DNA of 64,000 nt from Luzula sylvatica (Eukaryota; Streptophyta; Magnoliopsida; Poales; Juncaceae), in assembly GCA_946800325.1 (NCBI GenBank), contig OX326958.1, positions 64,088,366-64,152,365 of the forward strand, given 5' to 3'. Shown piece after piece: positions 50,050 to 62,719 of this stretch. The first letter of the stretch is position 1, and the number at the start of each line of letters is the position of its first letter. The notes beneath the pieces were generated by a model. That model saw only the letters and a program-made list of their open reading frames with translations. It was not told where the DNA came from and searched no databases. Both the position numbers and the translations under genes were made by a program.

Positions 50050-50805
50050 CCCTCAAGTGTGAAGAACCTAATACCCTACTCGTCGCGAGTCCATCCATAA
50101 TGACTAAACCATGTCATGGTCTCGCGGCTTTGGTCATATCCAATATATGTCACCTACCATATATCTACGTTCCCGATTCGACAAACACCTTGTCTTATGA
50201 TTAGAAAAACATAATCATCTCCTCGGCTAACGTACTATTGTACGCGTTCAGTCTATTATCGGATAATAGAAATGCTTCTCTCTTAAGCAAACTGACATGC
50301 GACTAGGAATGTTTAGAAATGAAACTTTAGGTGTGACGGTTTCGCTGTACATAATCACGTATTATGCCGACGTCCACACAAGCTCAAATCAGGATTCATG
50401 TAATCATATTACACAATCCGCACACAGTTTTCATGTTCGATGAATGCATAAAAATTTAAGTAAACAAACAATTTTTTTAAAATGCACTCATATGGATTAA
50501 GTATTGGGTTGATACAGCGTCTACCCATAGGTATCTCCATACCCATAACCCGCGAGGACTAGAGAGAGCGGTTTTGTAAACCTATGGGTATCTCCATATC
50601 CATAGTCATCGCATGACAGTCACGTGCGACTAGAGAGAGCGGTTTTGTAAACGGGTCCGCAATGTTGCCGCTAGTGTTAATCTTCGTAAAGTTTGGAACA
50701 TTTTCATATACCTACGATCACACATTTTCACAAAATTTCATGGATCAAATGAAATTTTCTGAGTATTGGCTATAAGCGGATTAGACCTAGCATTTGTGGC
50801 TTGTA

Positions 50806-53200
50806 CTATTGCGTCTCACACAATTCACAACCATAAATCCGATGACTCGAGACTACTTCGAGATTGGTCATGTATCCTTGATCCATTCCGCTTCCTTTTA
50901 CGATTAACATCCGCAATATACTCGCCTCCGTAATATAATCATTAACCATTGGTTGTGTGGAACCTTTCCACATAACCGTGTTTCCGTTTAAGCAAAACAC
51001 GTACACACATCGTGATCGAAAGTCGTGCTACATGTTTGGAAACTGTCGTTGGTATAACTCTTTATAAACAACCCGTCCTCCACACCATTATAGATAAAAT
51101 AAAATCCTGAATTCTTTCTCAAAGTATTCAAGTACAAACTTCACTGCTATCAATACAAATCCCGATGGGTTTAAATATACATAACCATTATGTATATATA
51201 CGTATAACCATTATCCATGGATTTTATTGACGGTAAATTAGACGCTTCATATGTACGACGTACAGCCACATACATATCATGGCATTTTTATTTTCGCCAT
51301 GCTTGATGTCTCACATCGAGCCGTAGAAAAATCTGCCATTCGACATTTCATTTAACTCCTCCAAGGAGTTATATGTTGAAAACCATTTTCAACAATATGT
51401 CGATATACGTGCTATAATTTAGAACGAGAAACTTTTTAGATCTATCCTATAGATCTTCACGCTTAATTCATAAGCGGTCTCGCCTGAATCCTTTGTCGTT
51501 ACAAGAAATATAACGCGGCTCCCACTAACCTTCATGTGTACACAATGTGTTCATTCGTTACGACAATGTTATAACAGTTTATAACTTCGTCAAAACGAAT
51601 ATTCCAATTCCGAGAAGCTTTCTTTAATCCATCATATGGATCGTTAAAGCGTGCATATCCAATCCCCGATTCTTATGAATCGACAAAACCGTAAGGTTGT
51701 GTCAAATAAACATCCTTTCATAAGATTTCTGTCAAGAAATTTGGTTTTGACATCCATTTTTCCATATGGCATAATCATAATACGCAACCATGACAACAAG
51801 AATTTTGAGAATATGAAAGCATGGCAACATGTGAAAACGTTTTATCATAGTCCGACTAAACTCTTCGCTACAAAATTCGATTTACATATATGCTAATTCC
51901 TATCCATGTCAGTTTTTTTCTCCTTGAAAACCTATTCACATTTCACGGGTCTAACCCAGAAAGTGACGAAATCAAGTTCCAAACTTGATAAATTGCACGG
52001 ATTGAATCTCAGATTTCATGACACCATGCTACGTGGAACCGTTATTTTCATAACCTCCTTGTAGGATATCGACTCATCATATGATTTCGATCTATCATTA
52101 TTAGCCACGATAAATCCTTATTTATCGGCTTATGACATAGCCTACTTGATCTATGAAAAAATTTCTTTGTGTGTTCGACTCGCGTTCCTCAACTCTTGAT
52201 GAATTCGTGTCAACTTTCATCGGTTCAATGTTTATTTTCAGATCTCGAACTCTTTCGAGATTTATTCTACTCCCACTAGCCCGCATGGCATCAAGTTCCA
52301 AACTTTTGCGCATTAAGTCCTCCTCCAAGAAGGCATCTCTTCGAGCTATGAAAATCTCATTTTCATCATGACGTTAGAACCAATATCTTTTAGATTTCTT
52401 AAGGATATTCGATAAACGAACAATTCTCAGATTTGGGATTGAGATTATCCGAAACAAATTTCGAAATATTCTCACATCCTCAAATCTGTTTTGTACCGAT
52501 TAGAAGGTTTATGGTACATATCTTATATGAAACCATTCATTAGTGCCTCTGTCTCAAAGGCGTATCCCCAAAATATTTTTGGGAGATCCGTTTGACTTAT
52601 CATTTATCGAACCATGTCTAACATGCGTTCATTTCCTCATTTCGGATACATCTCAATATTCCGAAATGAAGATAATCATTAAACTATTCCACAATCATAA
52701 GTGATCATCAATACGAATAAATCAAATATCGCCTCCTCGATCCTATCGAAGCGCGTAGCTCAAATACCTGCCTCCTCGATCCTATCAAAGGGCTTTGATT
52801 TTCTTGCTATGTCGATTTTGTATTTCGTTTTTGAAACTCTTTGAACCTTTCAAAGTCTCCGTTTAGGTACGCATTAAATAGATATTACCGTATCTACTTT
52901 AATCGTCTGTAAACGTAACAAAATACCGATAGCCTCCTCTTGCCTCGGAACTTATCGGATCATTTACATCTTAATGTAATTTCCAATAATTCGTTGGATC
53001 TTTCTCCAACCTTTGGAGAATGACGCCCTTTGTCGTCTTGCCATATAAATAAGTATCGCGTTAATCAATCGAATCTAATTCGAATAAGTCTAGTAATCCA
53101 TCTCATGAATCTAAACACGCGTTTCTCGTTTATATGATCAAGACGGCAATGTCAAAAGAAGCAATCAACTTCTAGGTTTAATCCTCCTCGAATTTCACCG
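50806..53200 (-). pseudogene. Decayed Copia pol (integrase, RT, RNase H)
   Basis: Minus-strand fragments in normal Copia order, with many stops and frameshifts. GAG-pre-integrase: NEKRV-type fragment at about 53100-53180, in frames matching WHCRLxHINEKR. Integrase core: EARGGYRYFVTFTDD and SRYGNIYLMR at about 52850-52960. The integrase-RT linker is a 69-codon open stretch at 52328-52122. RT: AIWKMDVKTKFLDRNL at about 51720-51790 and VHMKVSGSRVIFLV near 51540, where the YVDD catalytic stretch is not intact. RNase H: YVFCLNGNTVMWKGSTQ at 51006-50806. The element cannot be functional. Confidence 0.8.
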
Positions 53201-53528
53201 TTCTTTGAGTCTTTAGTTTGAACAACCCCTTGTCCGAATTTTCTGTTTGGAAAATATTTTTCCAAAATACCCTTAGACATTTATTTCTTTCGATCCCGTC
53301 CTTGAATTACAAGGACATCCATGCATCTCTATGATGTGGATTCTCCTGATGCTTCAAGCATCTCCAATTCAAATTTACATCGCATCTCATGCAATTCCGG
53401 GATCGACTTATCTATCGAACGCATATGATATTCGGTCACGAAGATCAAATCTCGTACCTTCATCACGCGAGTGTTAATCAAAGACCCGCAAGGCGTCTTA
53501 GGTTTAGCCTACTCTTTGAGCCGCATTG

Positions 53529-54180
53529 TGTAGGGTTATACACATGAATTAGAGTTGTGCAGCGGAATTGTTTACACATGTATAACCTAATTCTACCGGG
53601 ATCACGTTCGAAAAACCATAAAAAAGGAAGAGTTATTCAGAATTTTACCTCGTACAAGTTAGTACGTGATGCCTTCTTCTCCAGATCTCGTGAACCTTCT
53701 CCAAGGATTGCTATTGCACTCCCTCTACTCGTGTCCACCTCGATTTTGTCTGATCGGAACCGCCAACACCGTTCTAGTCGGTATCACGATTATTTCTCTC
53801 AAAAATTGCTCAGAAACTCTACTCAAAACTCTCCAGATTTCAATCTCAATTTTGTGTGAAAAAGAAGAAAATCGGCGGCCAGAAATTAGGTCAGAATTGG
53901 AGAGAGGAGGAGAGAGAAAAATGAAATTCTGAATATATATATAGGCAATTTTTAGGTTAAATCCGAAATTAGGTTAAGAAACTCTAATTTCAGAATTAAA
54001 GCCCAAAACTAATAAAAATCAGAATATGCCCAAAATTCAGATTAAAATCTAATTATCAGAAATTAGATTAAAACCCTAAATTCTGAGCGGGCCCAGATTA
54101 TGAACTGGCCCAATTCTGATTGCATATTTGCCTATTTATATAAGTCTTCCAAGTTAATTCTTAAGCCATATTTTCTTTCA
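53529..54180 (-). mobile_element. Solo LTR of an unrelated family (652 bp)
   Basis: TG at 53529 and CA at 54180 are flanked by a perfect 5-bp duplication CATTG (53524-53528, 54181-54185). It interrupts the Copia body between the pre-integrase region and the leader. Minus-strand TATATATA near 53935-53943 suggests minus orientation. It does not resemble the other LTRs here. Confidence 0.7.
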
Positions 54181-54185
54181 CATTG

Positions 54186-55289
54186 AACCATTCAACACGC
54201 TCTAGCTCTTGAAACTATTTCTTGAACGTTGTGTTTACTTTCGTATGCACTCAAATTCTGAAAATATTTTTGAAAATATGTGTCTAAACGTGCCACCACA
54301 AGGTACGTATTATTGTTCGATTCCTTCTTAAGTTTATCGAACTCGACTTTCTCTAAAGCCAAAGCCTCGAGCCCCGAATTTACCATCTTCGTGTGCAACA
54401 CGTCCTTTTAAGTCTAAGAACTATTTTTTAACTATCAAGGTTAATTACGGTAATTCCGGCCCAAAATCCATCTATCATATCGATCTTATCGATATATTTG
54501 GTGTTGCTAGAAAACATGATTCTAATTGGATGATGAAGATTAAGCTCCTAACCGTGCGTACTTAATCTATATGCTTACATGATGAATATATGAATGTGTT
54601 ATTTTTATCGAATTGGTAACCATCATACCGATACGGGACTCCAAGTTCATAACACCCAAGACTCATATATCACGATCCTCCGACAAGTTGCTTTGGCAGA
54701 CGGGTGGGATCTCGTTGTTTAGGTAGGATTATATCCAATCGCATCCAATACGACTCTTGAACCTTTATAGGATTTCGGTATCAAATCATATCTCATACAA
54801 TCTTAGTTCCGTGTGTGCATCCAATATATGCCCCGAACTCCAATCATATTGGCCTGGACGGTTAAGTCACAACCACACTCAACGTATCGTTCAAATAAAC
54901 TACTAACAAGTCGGCTTTGGCCTTAACCCTTATTAGTCCCTATTTAACACTTGTCACCCCGTCGATAGCTACAATAACCCGTGTCGGCTTTGGCCTTAAC
55001 CCATGTGAGACGTAGTACCGATCATAGTGGCTGTGAATATGGAAGGCATTTCCATGACTTAAGTATTAGGAGGGATCATGCCTTTCATGTTTCAAATATG
55101 ACATAATCGTATTATATCATTTTATCAGAAGATTTTATTGATCATTAACATTTAACAATCATTTTATATGCAAGTATGAATGATGCCAATTTTATCGATA
55201 TAAAGAACTCAAAATTTCGAGTTTCGTAGCCAAAGTTATCGCGAAAATAAAAACATCATCCATGGGCCATGCAAAATTGTCCAGGGGCG
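54186..55289 (-). mobile_element. Copia gag/leader region, unrecognisable coding
   Basis: Lies between the solo LTR and the palindrome-rich leader, where gag is expected. One 69-codon minus ORF (54401-54192) has a Lys/Glu-rich sequence but no gag motif I recognise. A GTCGGCTTTGGCCTTAACCC unit occurs twice (about 54910 and 54980). Confidence 0.4.
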
Positions 55290-55740
55290 TGGAAAAATGA
55301 CCCTGGGGGCGTGACTGTCAAGCCCCCAATGCATCCCCGCGTCCCAGTGTCTGTCGTGATGCTCGGGACACTCAGTCATGACGCACACCCCGTGGGGACG
55401 TGAAAAATGGCTCTGGGGGCGTGACTGTCAAGTCCCCAATGCATCCCCTCGCGTCCGTCATGACGCACTGGACCACCCGTCATGACGCACACCCCGTGGG
55501 GACGTGAAAAACCCATCCCGGGCAGGTCCGTTGTGACGCAGGGTGATCCGTTGTGACGGACTATCCCACAGGGACGCAAATAGTGCCCTGGGGACGTGAC
55601 TTTCACGCCCCCACACCCGCCCCTGCACACGCCCCTTGACTCCACGCTCCGTTACAACGCTGGAGAGGTCCGTTGAGACGGACGACCCCACGGGGCGCGA
55701 GAAAACCCTTCCCGTGGCGCCAAAAACTGCCCCCGCGGCC
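55290..55740. repeat. GC-rich array with GTCATGACGCAC palindromes
   Basis: Repeated blocks of about 100-110 bp containing CCGTGGGGACGTGAAAAA, GGGGGCGTGACTGTCAAG and GTCATGACGCAC or GTTGTGACGGAC. Much more GC-rich than the surroundings. It lies in the leader of the Copia element. ORFs here on the minus strand are repeat artefacts. Confidence 0.75.
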
Positions 55741-56000
55741 AAAAAAACGCTGATTTTCTGCAGATTTAGCCGTTTCTTCCGTTATCGCTCGTTTCCGAAA
55801 CGATAAATCATGAAACTTTTTCACGATCATTCCTAGATACTCTCAATCATCACATGATTGATCTCTAGTGAATTCCACTTGTGATTTTAAGCGAAATAAG
55901 AAACTTCTAAATATCTAAATCATGCAAACGTGCGTAACTTTTACACACGTGTGTATAATTCTTATACGACTATGATTCGGCCCTTGAATCGATGGCGTTC

Positions 56001-56012
56001 GCTCTGATACCA
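56001..56012 (-). other. Primer-binding site, initiator tRNA-Met type
   Basis: On the minus strand TGGTATCAGAGC lies one base after the LTR end at 56014. This is the standard Copia primer site and fixes the element as minus-strand, with 56014-57106 as its 5' LTR. Confidence 0.92.
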
Positions 56013-56013
56013 C

Positions 56014-57106
56014 TGTTGGAAATCGATCCGATTCCGGATCCGCACAGCGGATATGAAGGCCCGGTCCGGTTCCCAAATTCCGAGATCACGCCTCGACTTC
56101 GAGAGTACGATGCAAAGTAGGATAGACGATTACCAGCGTGAAATTGATCACGCACGACGGGTTGATCGCTCGCATCCTTCTCTTCTCTGGTGCCACGTTA
56201 GTGACTAGCCCGTGCGTCCCATACCACACGTCTCTCACCGTTTGGACTCCATGAACGCCTCCGGTTTGATCACAACTAAGAGCCACATGTGTCGCTCCTC
56301 TACTCGTATCCACCGTGAGTCGTAACAACTCGGTCGCGGATGCATCTGCCTAGACGATGCACCGGTAAACTTGCTTGATTCCGTTTGTTTCTCTAATCCG
56401 GGAAAACACCTTTTCTCTTTCTCTCTTTCTCGTCGCACCCACTCAACTATTGATGATGTTCACACTTATTCAACAATTGAACAATTGTGCCCCTAATCCC
56501 TGGACTGAATTAGATTTAGGATTGACATTTTAGATGAGAAAGAAACATCCTATACTACATAGGATAAGGATGGGCCAAAATGTATGTATAACTATTATAC
56601 ATCTTTTCAAACATAAAACTGCATGCACCCTTTCAGTATTATGTTGAAACAAAATTGTTAAATCATTCAAACCGACTTGAAACCTTCACGAAAGTCGTAG
56701 ATAATCTTATTATATTTCCAACCCAATTTATCCCAGCCATGTATGGTTTTACTAACTGTATGTCAAACTGTCGCATCCTTTCGGTATTCCATTAAAACGA
56801 AACTGCTAAATCGCTCAAATGAAATATATTTCTTCATGAAAGTTTTAGATAATCTTATTATCTAACCAACCCAATTTGAACCATTCAAATTGGAGTCGTT
56901 ATCTGAAAGTTATGCCAGTTTTACTAAAACTGTTTAAACTGAATTTTCTGATTTTCTTAATAAAATCGTTTCTTATTAATTTAATTATGTATATCCAATA
57001 TACATATGTGCGTCTAATATATACATTATTTATGTCCACGAACGCATGCGTTCGTTTATCCTTATACGTACAATTTTACCGTTGATCCAAAATTGTATTT
57101 CCATCA
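56014..57106 (-). repeat. Copia 5' LTR (1093 bp, minus orientation)
   Basis: On the minus strand it starts TGATGGAAATACAATTTTGG (57106) and ends GATTTCCAACA (56014). The outer flank is TTTTT, and the same bases precede the 3' LTR at 47884, consistent with a 5-bp duplication in a T-run. Two copies of a ~110-bp block with GATAATCTTATTAT lie in tandem at about 56625-56860. Near the start is the perfect 18-bp palindrome ACGAACGCATGCGTTCGT (57038-57055). Confidence 0.88.
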
Positions 57107-57888
57107 TTTTTTGCCTATTATGCCGCCGTTTCTTGACTTCGGCAAGAAGGAGGGTTACAGTTATCTCTTCAGTTCACCAAGAAGAAAAGAAGAGAGGAGA
57201 TCTCCTTCCCGGTGCGTCTCCTACATTATTTCGTGAGGGATCAAGACATGAATCTCCTTCCCGATATGTGTTCTTCATAGAAGAAGGGCGATTTCCATCT
57301 CCTTGAAAGTATCTCCATCGATACAAAAGATAAGGCTAGGCTAGAAGAAGGCACCGTTTAATAAACATCACTGTTTTGGATCAAGTATGAAAAGAAGAAA
57401 ATAGTTACTATGAAAAGAATGGTAAGATATGATATGGAGAGGACAAGTATTAAGGGAAATGGAAGATAAAAACAAATCATTCATGCTAATTTTTTTAATA
57501 CCCAAATTACCCTTTTCACAAAAGGGTGTATGATAAAAGCTTCCTTAATTAAATCACCGCCCCCATTTGAATGCTCAGTACACATCTTGATGCAATCAGA
57601 CGGTGGGAACATATTGAGTACCAAAAGGCTGATGGATAAACGTATCTTAGCCTCCTCTCGGGAAGTTATATGATAGACCCATTTTCTTATCATGGATTCT
57701 TTTTCAAAAAATTATTTTAAGAATTTTACTTATTTATTAATTAATTATACAAAATTTATGTTTTGGAAAACATTAAATGATAAATGTACACTAGAATCTT
57801 ATAAAAAAAATCAATATTTAACAAATATTCAAAATATTTTTTTTAAAAAAATGGGTCCATGATAAGATAATGGGTCTATCATACAACT

Positions 57889-57890
<2 letters not shown>
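57107..57890. other. Spacer without supported gene
   Basis: Purine/pyrimidine-mixed sequence right of the Copia element with no family-like ORF. Confidence 0.5.

Positions 57891-57927
<37 letters not shown>
57891..57927. repeat. (AT)n microsatellite
   Basis: AT dinucleotide run directly abutting the Helitron-type 3' end. Confidence 0.95.
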
Positions 57928-57928
<1 letters not shown>

Positions 57929-57957
57929 TAGCTGTAACCCCGCGCAATTGCGCGGGG
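57928..57957 (-). mobile_element. Helitron-type 3' terminus (minus orientation)
   Basis: On the minus strand a perfect 20-nt palindrome CCCCGCGCAATTGCGCGGGG (57957-57938) is followed 6 nt later by CTAG and then T. It is a textbook Helitron 3' end, inserted in an AT run. The body extends rightward; the 5' TC end may be near 62969, beside another AT run, but that is uncertain. Confidence 0.65.
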
Positions 57958-58828
57958 CAATTTTAGTTGCACGAAACAGTTTGGAGCTATTGCACGGGAT
58001 TTCATGCGAAAATTGTAATTGCCAAAACAATAGATCCATACTCATGCATTAAAGTTCTTAGCTTTACCTGGCGCTATTGCACGGGATTTTTCTGTTTTAT
58101 GTGATTATTGTAGTTGAAGGAATTGTTATTTATTCGGGTCGGTTTGTCTTTTGTCTGCGGATTATTTTTTTCCTTTATGATTATTGACACATGCGTAATT
58201 TAGCGTGTTTTTTGCAAGTGATATGAAATTGACATTTATTCATTTATTAAGACACAGTTCAAAACGGATCTAAATAACCGTACGATATATGTTGTTTGCA
58301 CGCATGATATCAACGAATTATGGATATAACACAATACACGAAATATGAATATTTCACAACAAAACAACATATAATATTACACAATTTTTTAATATTACCA
58401 GAAATATGAGAATTAGAACAATATCAAGTTTTAATTAGTTCAATTATTAAAAGAATTTGCAATCAAATCCGTTCAAAAGAATAAAATACTTTCATTCGGA
58501 CATAAAATAAGTGAGCATGGTGCATTTGCCTCAATAAATCATGATTTTTATAAAATTTAAGCAAGAACCATTTGAATTGTTCAAGAGCCGGCTTTCTTGA
58601 ACAATTCAAACGGTTCTTATTGCAAATTTTGTCTATTTTTTATACATCATCGGCAAAATTAAGAAAATGAAATCAAAAGTGCATCAAAGTTGATTTATGT
58701 CCCAACTAATGTATGTGTTGATTTGTTTCGTAGAGAACAATAAACGATGAAAGAGTCCTGATTTATATAGAAAACCTCATATGTATTGTTTTGTTTCCTC
58801 AATTATGCGAACCTTATGCGACATGATG

Positions 58829-58925
58829 ATGGTGTTGACGATGATGATGATGATGATGAGGATGATGATTATGATGATGATGATGATGAGGATGAGGATG
58901 ATGAGGATGAGGATGATGAGGATGA
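58829..58925. repeat. (GAT)n / GATGAG microsatellite
   Basis: Nearly continuous GATGAT and GAGGAT triplets. Confidence 0.95.
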
Positions 58926-60350
58926 TGCCCTAATATTTGTTTAGGCTTTCACATAAGTTTTGAATATTCAATTTGTTCCATGAGTTTATGTTTTGTAATT
59001 GTAGTCTCGAATGTTAGAAACTATGGAAGAACGTTGTAAGCAACACATAATAATCATGTTTGGTTCCAAAACCGTTTTGTCATTGTAGCGGAGATAGAAA
59101 TGATCATTATATGATTCATGATAACAAAATTTATCATAAATCATCTTTTACTTTTTTTTCATTTCGTTTTATTATATTTTTTGAAGTAAATGGCATTACA
59201 TGTATGTCATGCGATGAGAAAATGACTCTCATTCTTATACATGGACATTTTGTCATATTCCAAAAAGAGAAACAACTGAAGGAATTGTACTTGATGAATA
59301 AAAAAATTATGTGCAAAAATTGAACAATTACTGTTTTTTTTATACGACAATAATCAACGTTACAATAAACGAATGTCATGCGATGAAAAAATAACTCTCA
59401 TCGAATTGCACTTCACAAATAGCTGGTGAAACATAAGAACATTACATGTTATAATTGTTACCCTTTGAGTTCGAGAGCTCGGCTCATATTGCAGAGACAA
59501 ATGAAATGTTCAAAAGATTAAATAATCTTTTGCGACAAACTTTTTTTTTTATGGTCATGCTAATTCTTAAACCACTTTGTTGTCACTACCGTTAAACTTT
59601 TTATGAGGGTCATTATGGAACAATGCTACCCGAGAAAAAAAATTCTTTTTCATTCAAGAAGACAGCATGCCCTTTATCGAAACTTGACAATAATTCAACA
59701 GAGATTGATTCGGATTTTTGTTCTTTGATTAAGCAACACATAAATTGATTCCGTTTTTTGTTCTTGATTAAGCAACACATAAATCGTTATTCCAACATGC
59801 TATTATTACAATTATTCTTTGACCTCTTACATAACAAAGTAGGACAGATAAATAAATCATCGAGTGCTTGTACAAATAAAAAACCATAATATCTTGAGCA
59901 CTATTATTGTTCGAAGAGCTTTAAGAAATTTTCAAAATGACTACCGACATAAAATGACTTGTTTTAACACGTGCATGTTGGGTATAGTCTATGTGTGCGA
60001 TCAATTAGCATTTTGTTGTGACTTTGTTGACTGTGCAAAATGTCAACGAAGAGTTCTCTGTTAATTGTGCAACTGAATATACGAAACAAAAAGATAAGAA
60101 AGGCAACTCGTTTTTGCCGCATACTCAAAAGAAACAGATAGACATAAAATGAAATGTTTCAAACATTAAATGCTCTTTCGAGGAACGTTTTTTTTTGCAG
60201 ATTTTGTTGATTATTAAAGCACTTTGTTAGTACTATTGTTAACGGCAGCATAATTACGAAGCGTTCTTTAAAGAGAGATTAAATATGTTGACCGCAGAAA
60301 AAGGAAACATGCACTATTTTCTCCTTTTCTGATCTTGTTTTTTTCTACTT

Positions 60351-60545
60351 TTTATGATGATGATGATGCTGATGGTGATGAATGATGATGAACGATGATA
60401 ATGAATGATGTTGAATGATGCATGATGATGATGATGATGAGTAATGAATGACGATGCATGATGACGAATGATAAATGATCATGATCATGATGAATGAATG
60501 ATAATGAATGATAATGATGATGATGCATGATGCATGATGATGAAT
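60351..60545. repeat. Degenerate GATGA microsatellite
   Basis: Irregular mixture of ATGATGATG and GAATGATGA units over about 195 bp. Confidence 0.9.
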
Positions 60546-61289
60546 GATGAAATATTCATTATGATTATGATATTTAGAGTAATTAATAATTAAAAAATAA
60601 GTACCGCTTCAAGGATCTCGGCTCCAAAAAAAGCTCACGTAGCCTATAATTGAATATTCGAGGATATCGGCACCAAAAATAGCTTCCATATCCAAATAAG
60701 TATCCAATTTCTGAAATTTAAAGAAAAAAAAAATGAAGAAGCTTTTTTAAATGTACCAATCTATCTCATTAATAATTTTAGACGCGATATAATCAAAATA
60801 ATCATGAGCAACCTACATAAGTCCCAATTTTCAGGAACTTTTTTGTATAAAAAGTACATGGTTCTTTTTACAAACGTTCTTTATTACCTTATGCAACACG
60901 ATACTAATGGCTCCACATATCCTAAAAGTATATACATTAAACATTATTTAAGCACGATGAAATAACATGATATTATTTTTGCTTACTATGTTTATGGGGA
61001 TTGAGAATTTTTTTTGAGTTGTTGAAAACCCGAGGCACCTCGTTGAAAACTGATTCGCAGCCTACTCGGTCCTTTTGAACTGCAAAACGCTTTATTTATG
61101 TTAAAAATAAATATTTTTCATTTATTTGATGATACAGTTTTTGATTACTTAATAATGCTAAAAATAGTCCCTTAAATTTCACAAATGTACTTCTCAACCT
61201 GAAAGTGAAACTGGAATGTTGTAGAGCTATTTTAGTCACTTAATAAGGAAAAAATAAATAACTTGTCGTGGTATTATACTATCTTCCCT

Positions 61290-61297
61290 TTATTATT

Positions 61298-61335
<38 letters not shown>
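61290..61335. repeat. (AAT)n microsatellite
   Basis: About 14 AAT units. Confidence 0.95.
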
Positions 61336-61337
<2 letters not shown>

Positions 61338-62502
61338 GAAATATTTTTCATTGAGGACGTGAGGATGTTGGTCTTCGGTTTGAATACCAATGAAAGCTTC
61401 CGCTAATTTCCTCATATCGGCAATGACTCCGCCTCGCTCGCCGTGAAAGCAACCAATCTGATTGGACACAACGATAATCCTGCACTCTCCATTTCAATTC
61501 TCCATTGTAAGTGCCCCGCGATGTATCGACCTATGCAATTCTCTGATCACCTCCGTATGTGCCTGCGAAAATCCATCATGAAAATACTACAAAAAATCAT
61601 TAAATAAAAGGAGAACTTTTTAATAGAGGGATATTTTTGAAAAAATAAATAAATGAGTAAGATAAGTACGACCGGGTTGGAATGAGAGATCATGCGATCT
61701 TGGGAATCGGAGGCGGGGAGGAGCTCCGAAATGACGACTATGTCTATATCTCGTTCTTGATATTCTTGACAGAATTTGCATATACACCTCTTCAGTCAGT
61801 AAAATCAAGTCTCTATACTTGAGTGGTACAATAAACATTATTTATGAAATTTTAAAGAGATTTTTTTGTTACTCACCCTTTTGAAAGGAGATTGAAATAT
61901 GTTTACCAATTGGTTGAACTGCCATGTTTGCACATCCAAAGAGGACATGCTGAACCCGCATTGTAATGGGTTCGACTCTGCTTACGAATTGTCGAACTGG
62001 CAGTGGCAAAATTAGCTTCGCGTGAGAAATTTGTTCGAATTGGATCAAGATATGCACTCAAATATGGAAGTCTGAGACTATTTAGGAGGAATTACATTGA
62101 AAGCATGTTGGTGAATGTCGTCCTTGAAAATCGTGTCAAGATAGAGGAATAGTCTGTGAGTTGAGTTGTGTCCTACAGGCCATCGTTCGAGACCTCCTAC
62201 AAAAGCTGTGATTTTTCGGTTGTTACAGGAACCTTGTGTGTCCACTAACACGCATGATGAATGGTCTGATTTGCCTGAAATGCGAAATTTGAAACCAAAT
62301 TAAATAGTTCAAATGACGAAAATTGGATGACAGCAATTATAAGCATTTCATCGAACACCTTGCAAACATCTAGACGATAGGGCCACAAAACATTCAAATA
62401 AATCCTGAAATTTGAAGAAAATGTTGATTCAATAGAAAATTAAGATGAATAATTAACCCTTTCGCCAGAAAAAGCCCTCCTCTCTCGACATGCTTCGCAC
62501 AA

Positions 62503-62719
62503 CAAATTGCCCTCCTCTCTCGATAGAGAGAAGTGGCAGGTATCGCCGCTAGGGTTTGGTAGTTGTCTGCAGCCCCCCGGTTTGGTCGCCGTGTCTCGCC
62601 CTTGGTCCCGCAAATTGCCCTTCTCTCTTGATAGAGAGAGAAGAAGCGGGTATTGCCGCTAGGGTTTGGCGGTAGTCTGCAGCCCCCGGTTTCGTCGCCG
62701 TGTCTCGTCCTTGGTCCCG
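62503..62719. repeat. Tandem duplication of a ~108-bp unit
   Basis: Two adjacent copies (62503-62610, 62611-62719) that share CGCCGCTAGGGTTTGG, GTCTGCAGCCCCC and CGCCGTGTCTCG with scattered differences. GC-rich compared with the surroundings and resembling a gene 5' leader. Confidence 0.85.

Larger units (their letters stand above)
48601..50800 (-). mobile_element. Copia 3' internal or untranslated region
   Basis: Sequence between the RNase H remnant and the 3' LTR, interrupted by the solo LTR at 48985-50049. A duplicated segment at 50520-50655 repeats CATAGGTATCTCCATA-type and GACTAGAGAGAGCGGTTTTG. No ORF. Confidence 0.5.
57958..62500. other. Possible Helitron body, no gene recognised
   Basis: AT-rich, low-complexity sequence. 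GC-richer minus-strand stretches at 61370-61840 and 61870-62280 have short open frames and possible splice sites, perhaps exons of a carried gene, but I could not assign a family. Confidence 0.3.

Noticed and set aside
55376..55830. Gly/Arg/Val-rich minus-strand ORFs
   Set aside because: They read through the GC-rich palindrome array; the coding look comes from the repeat.
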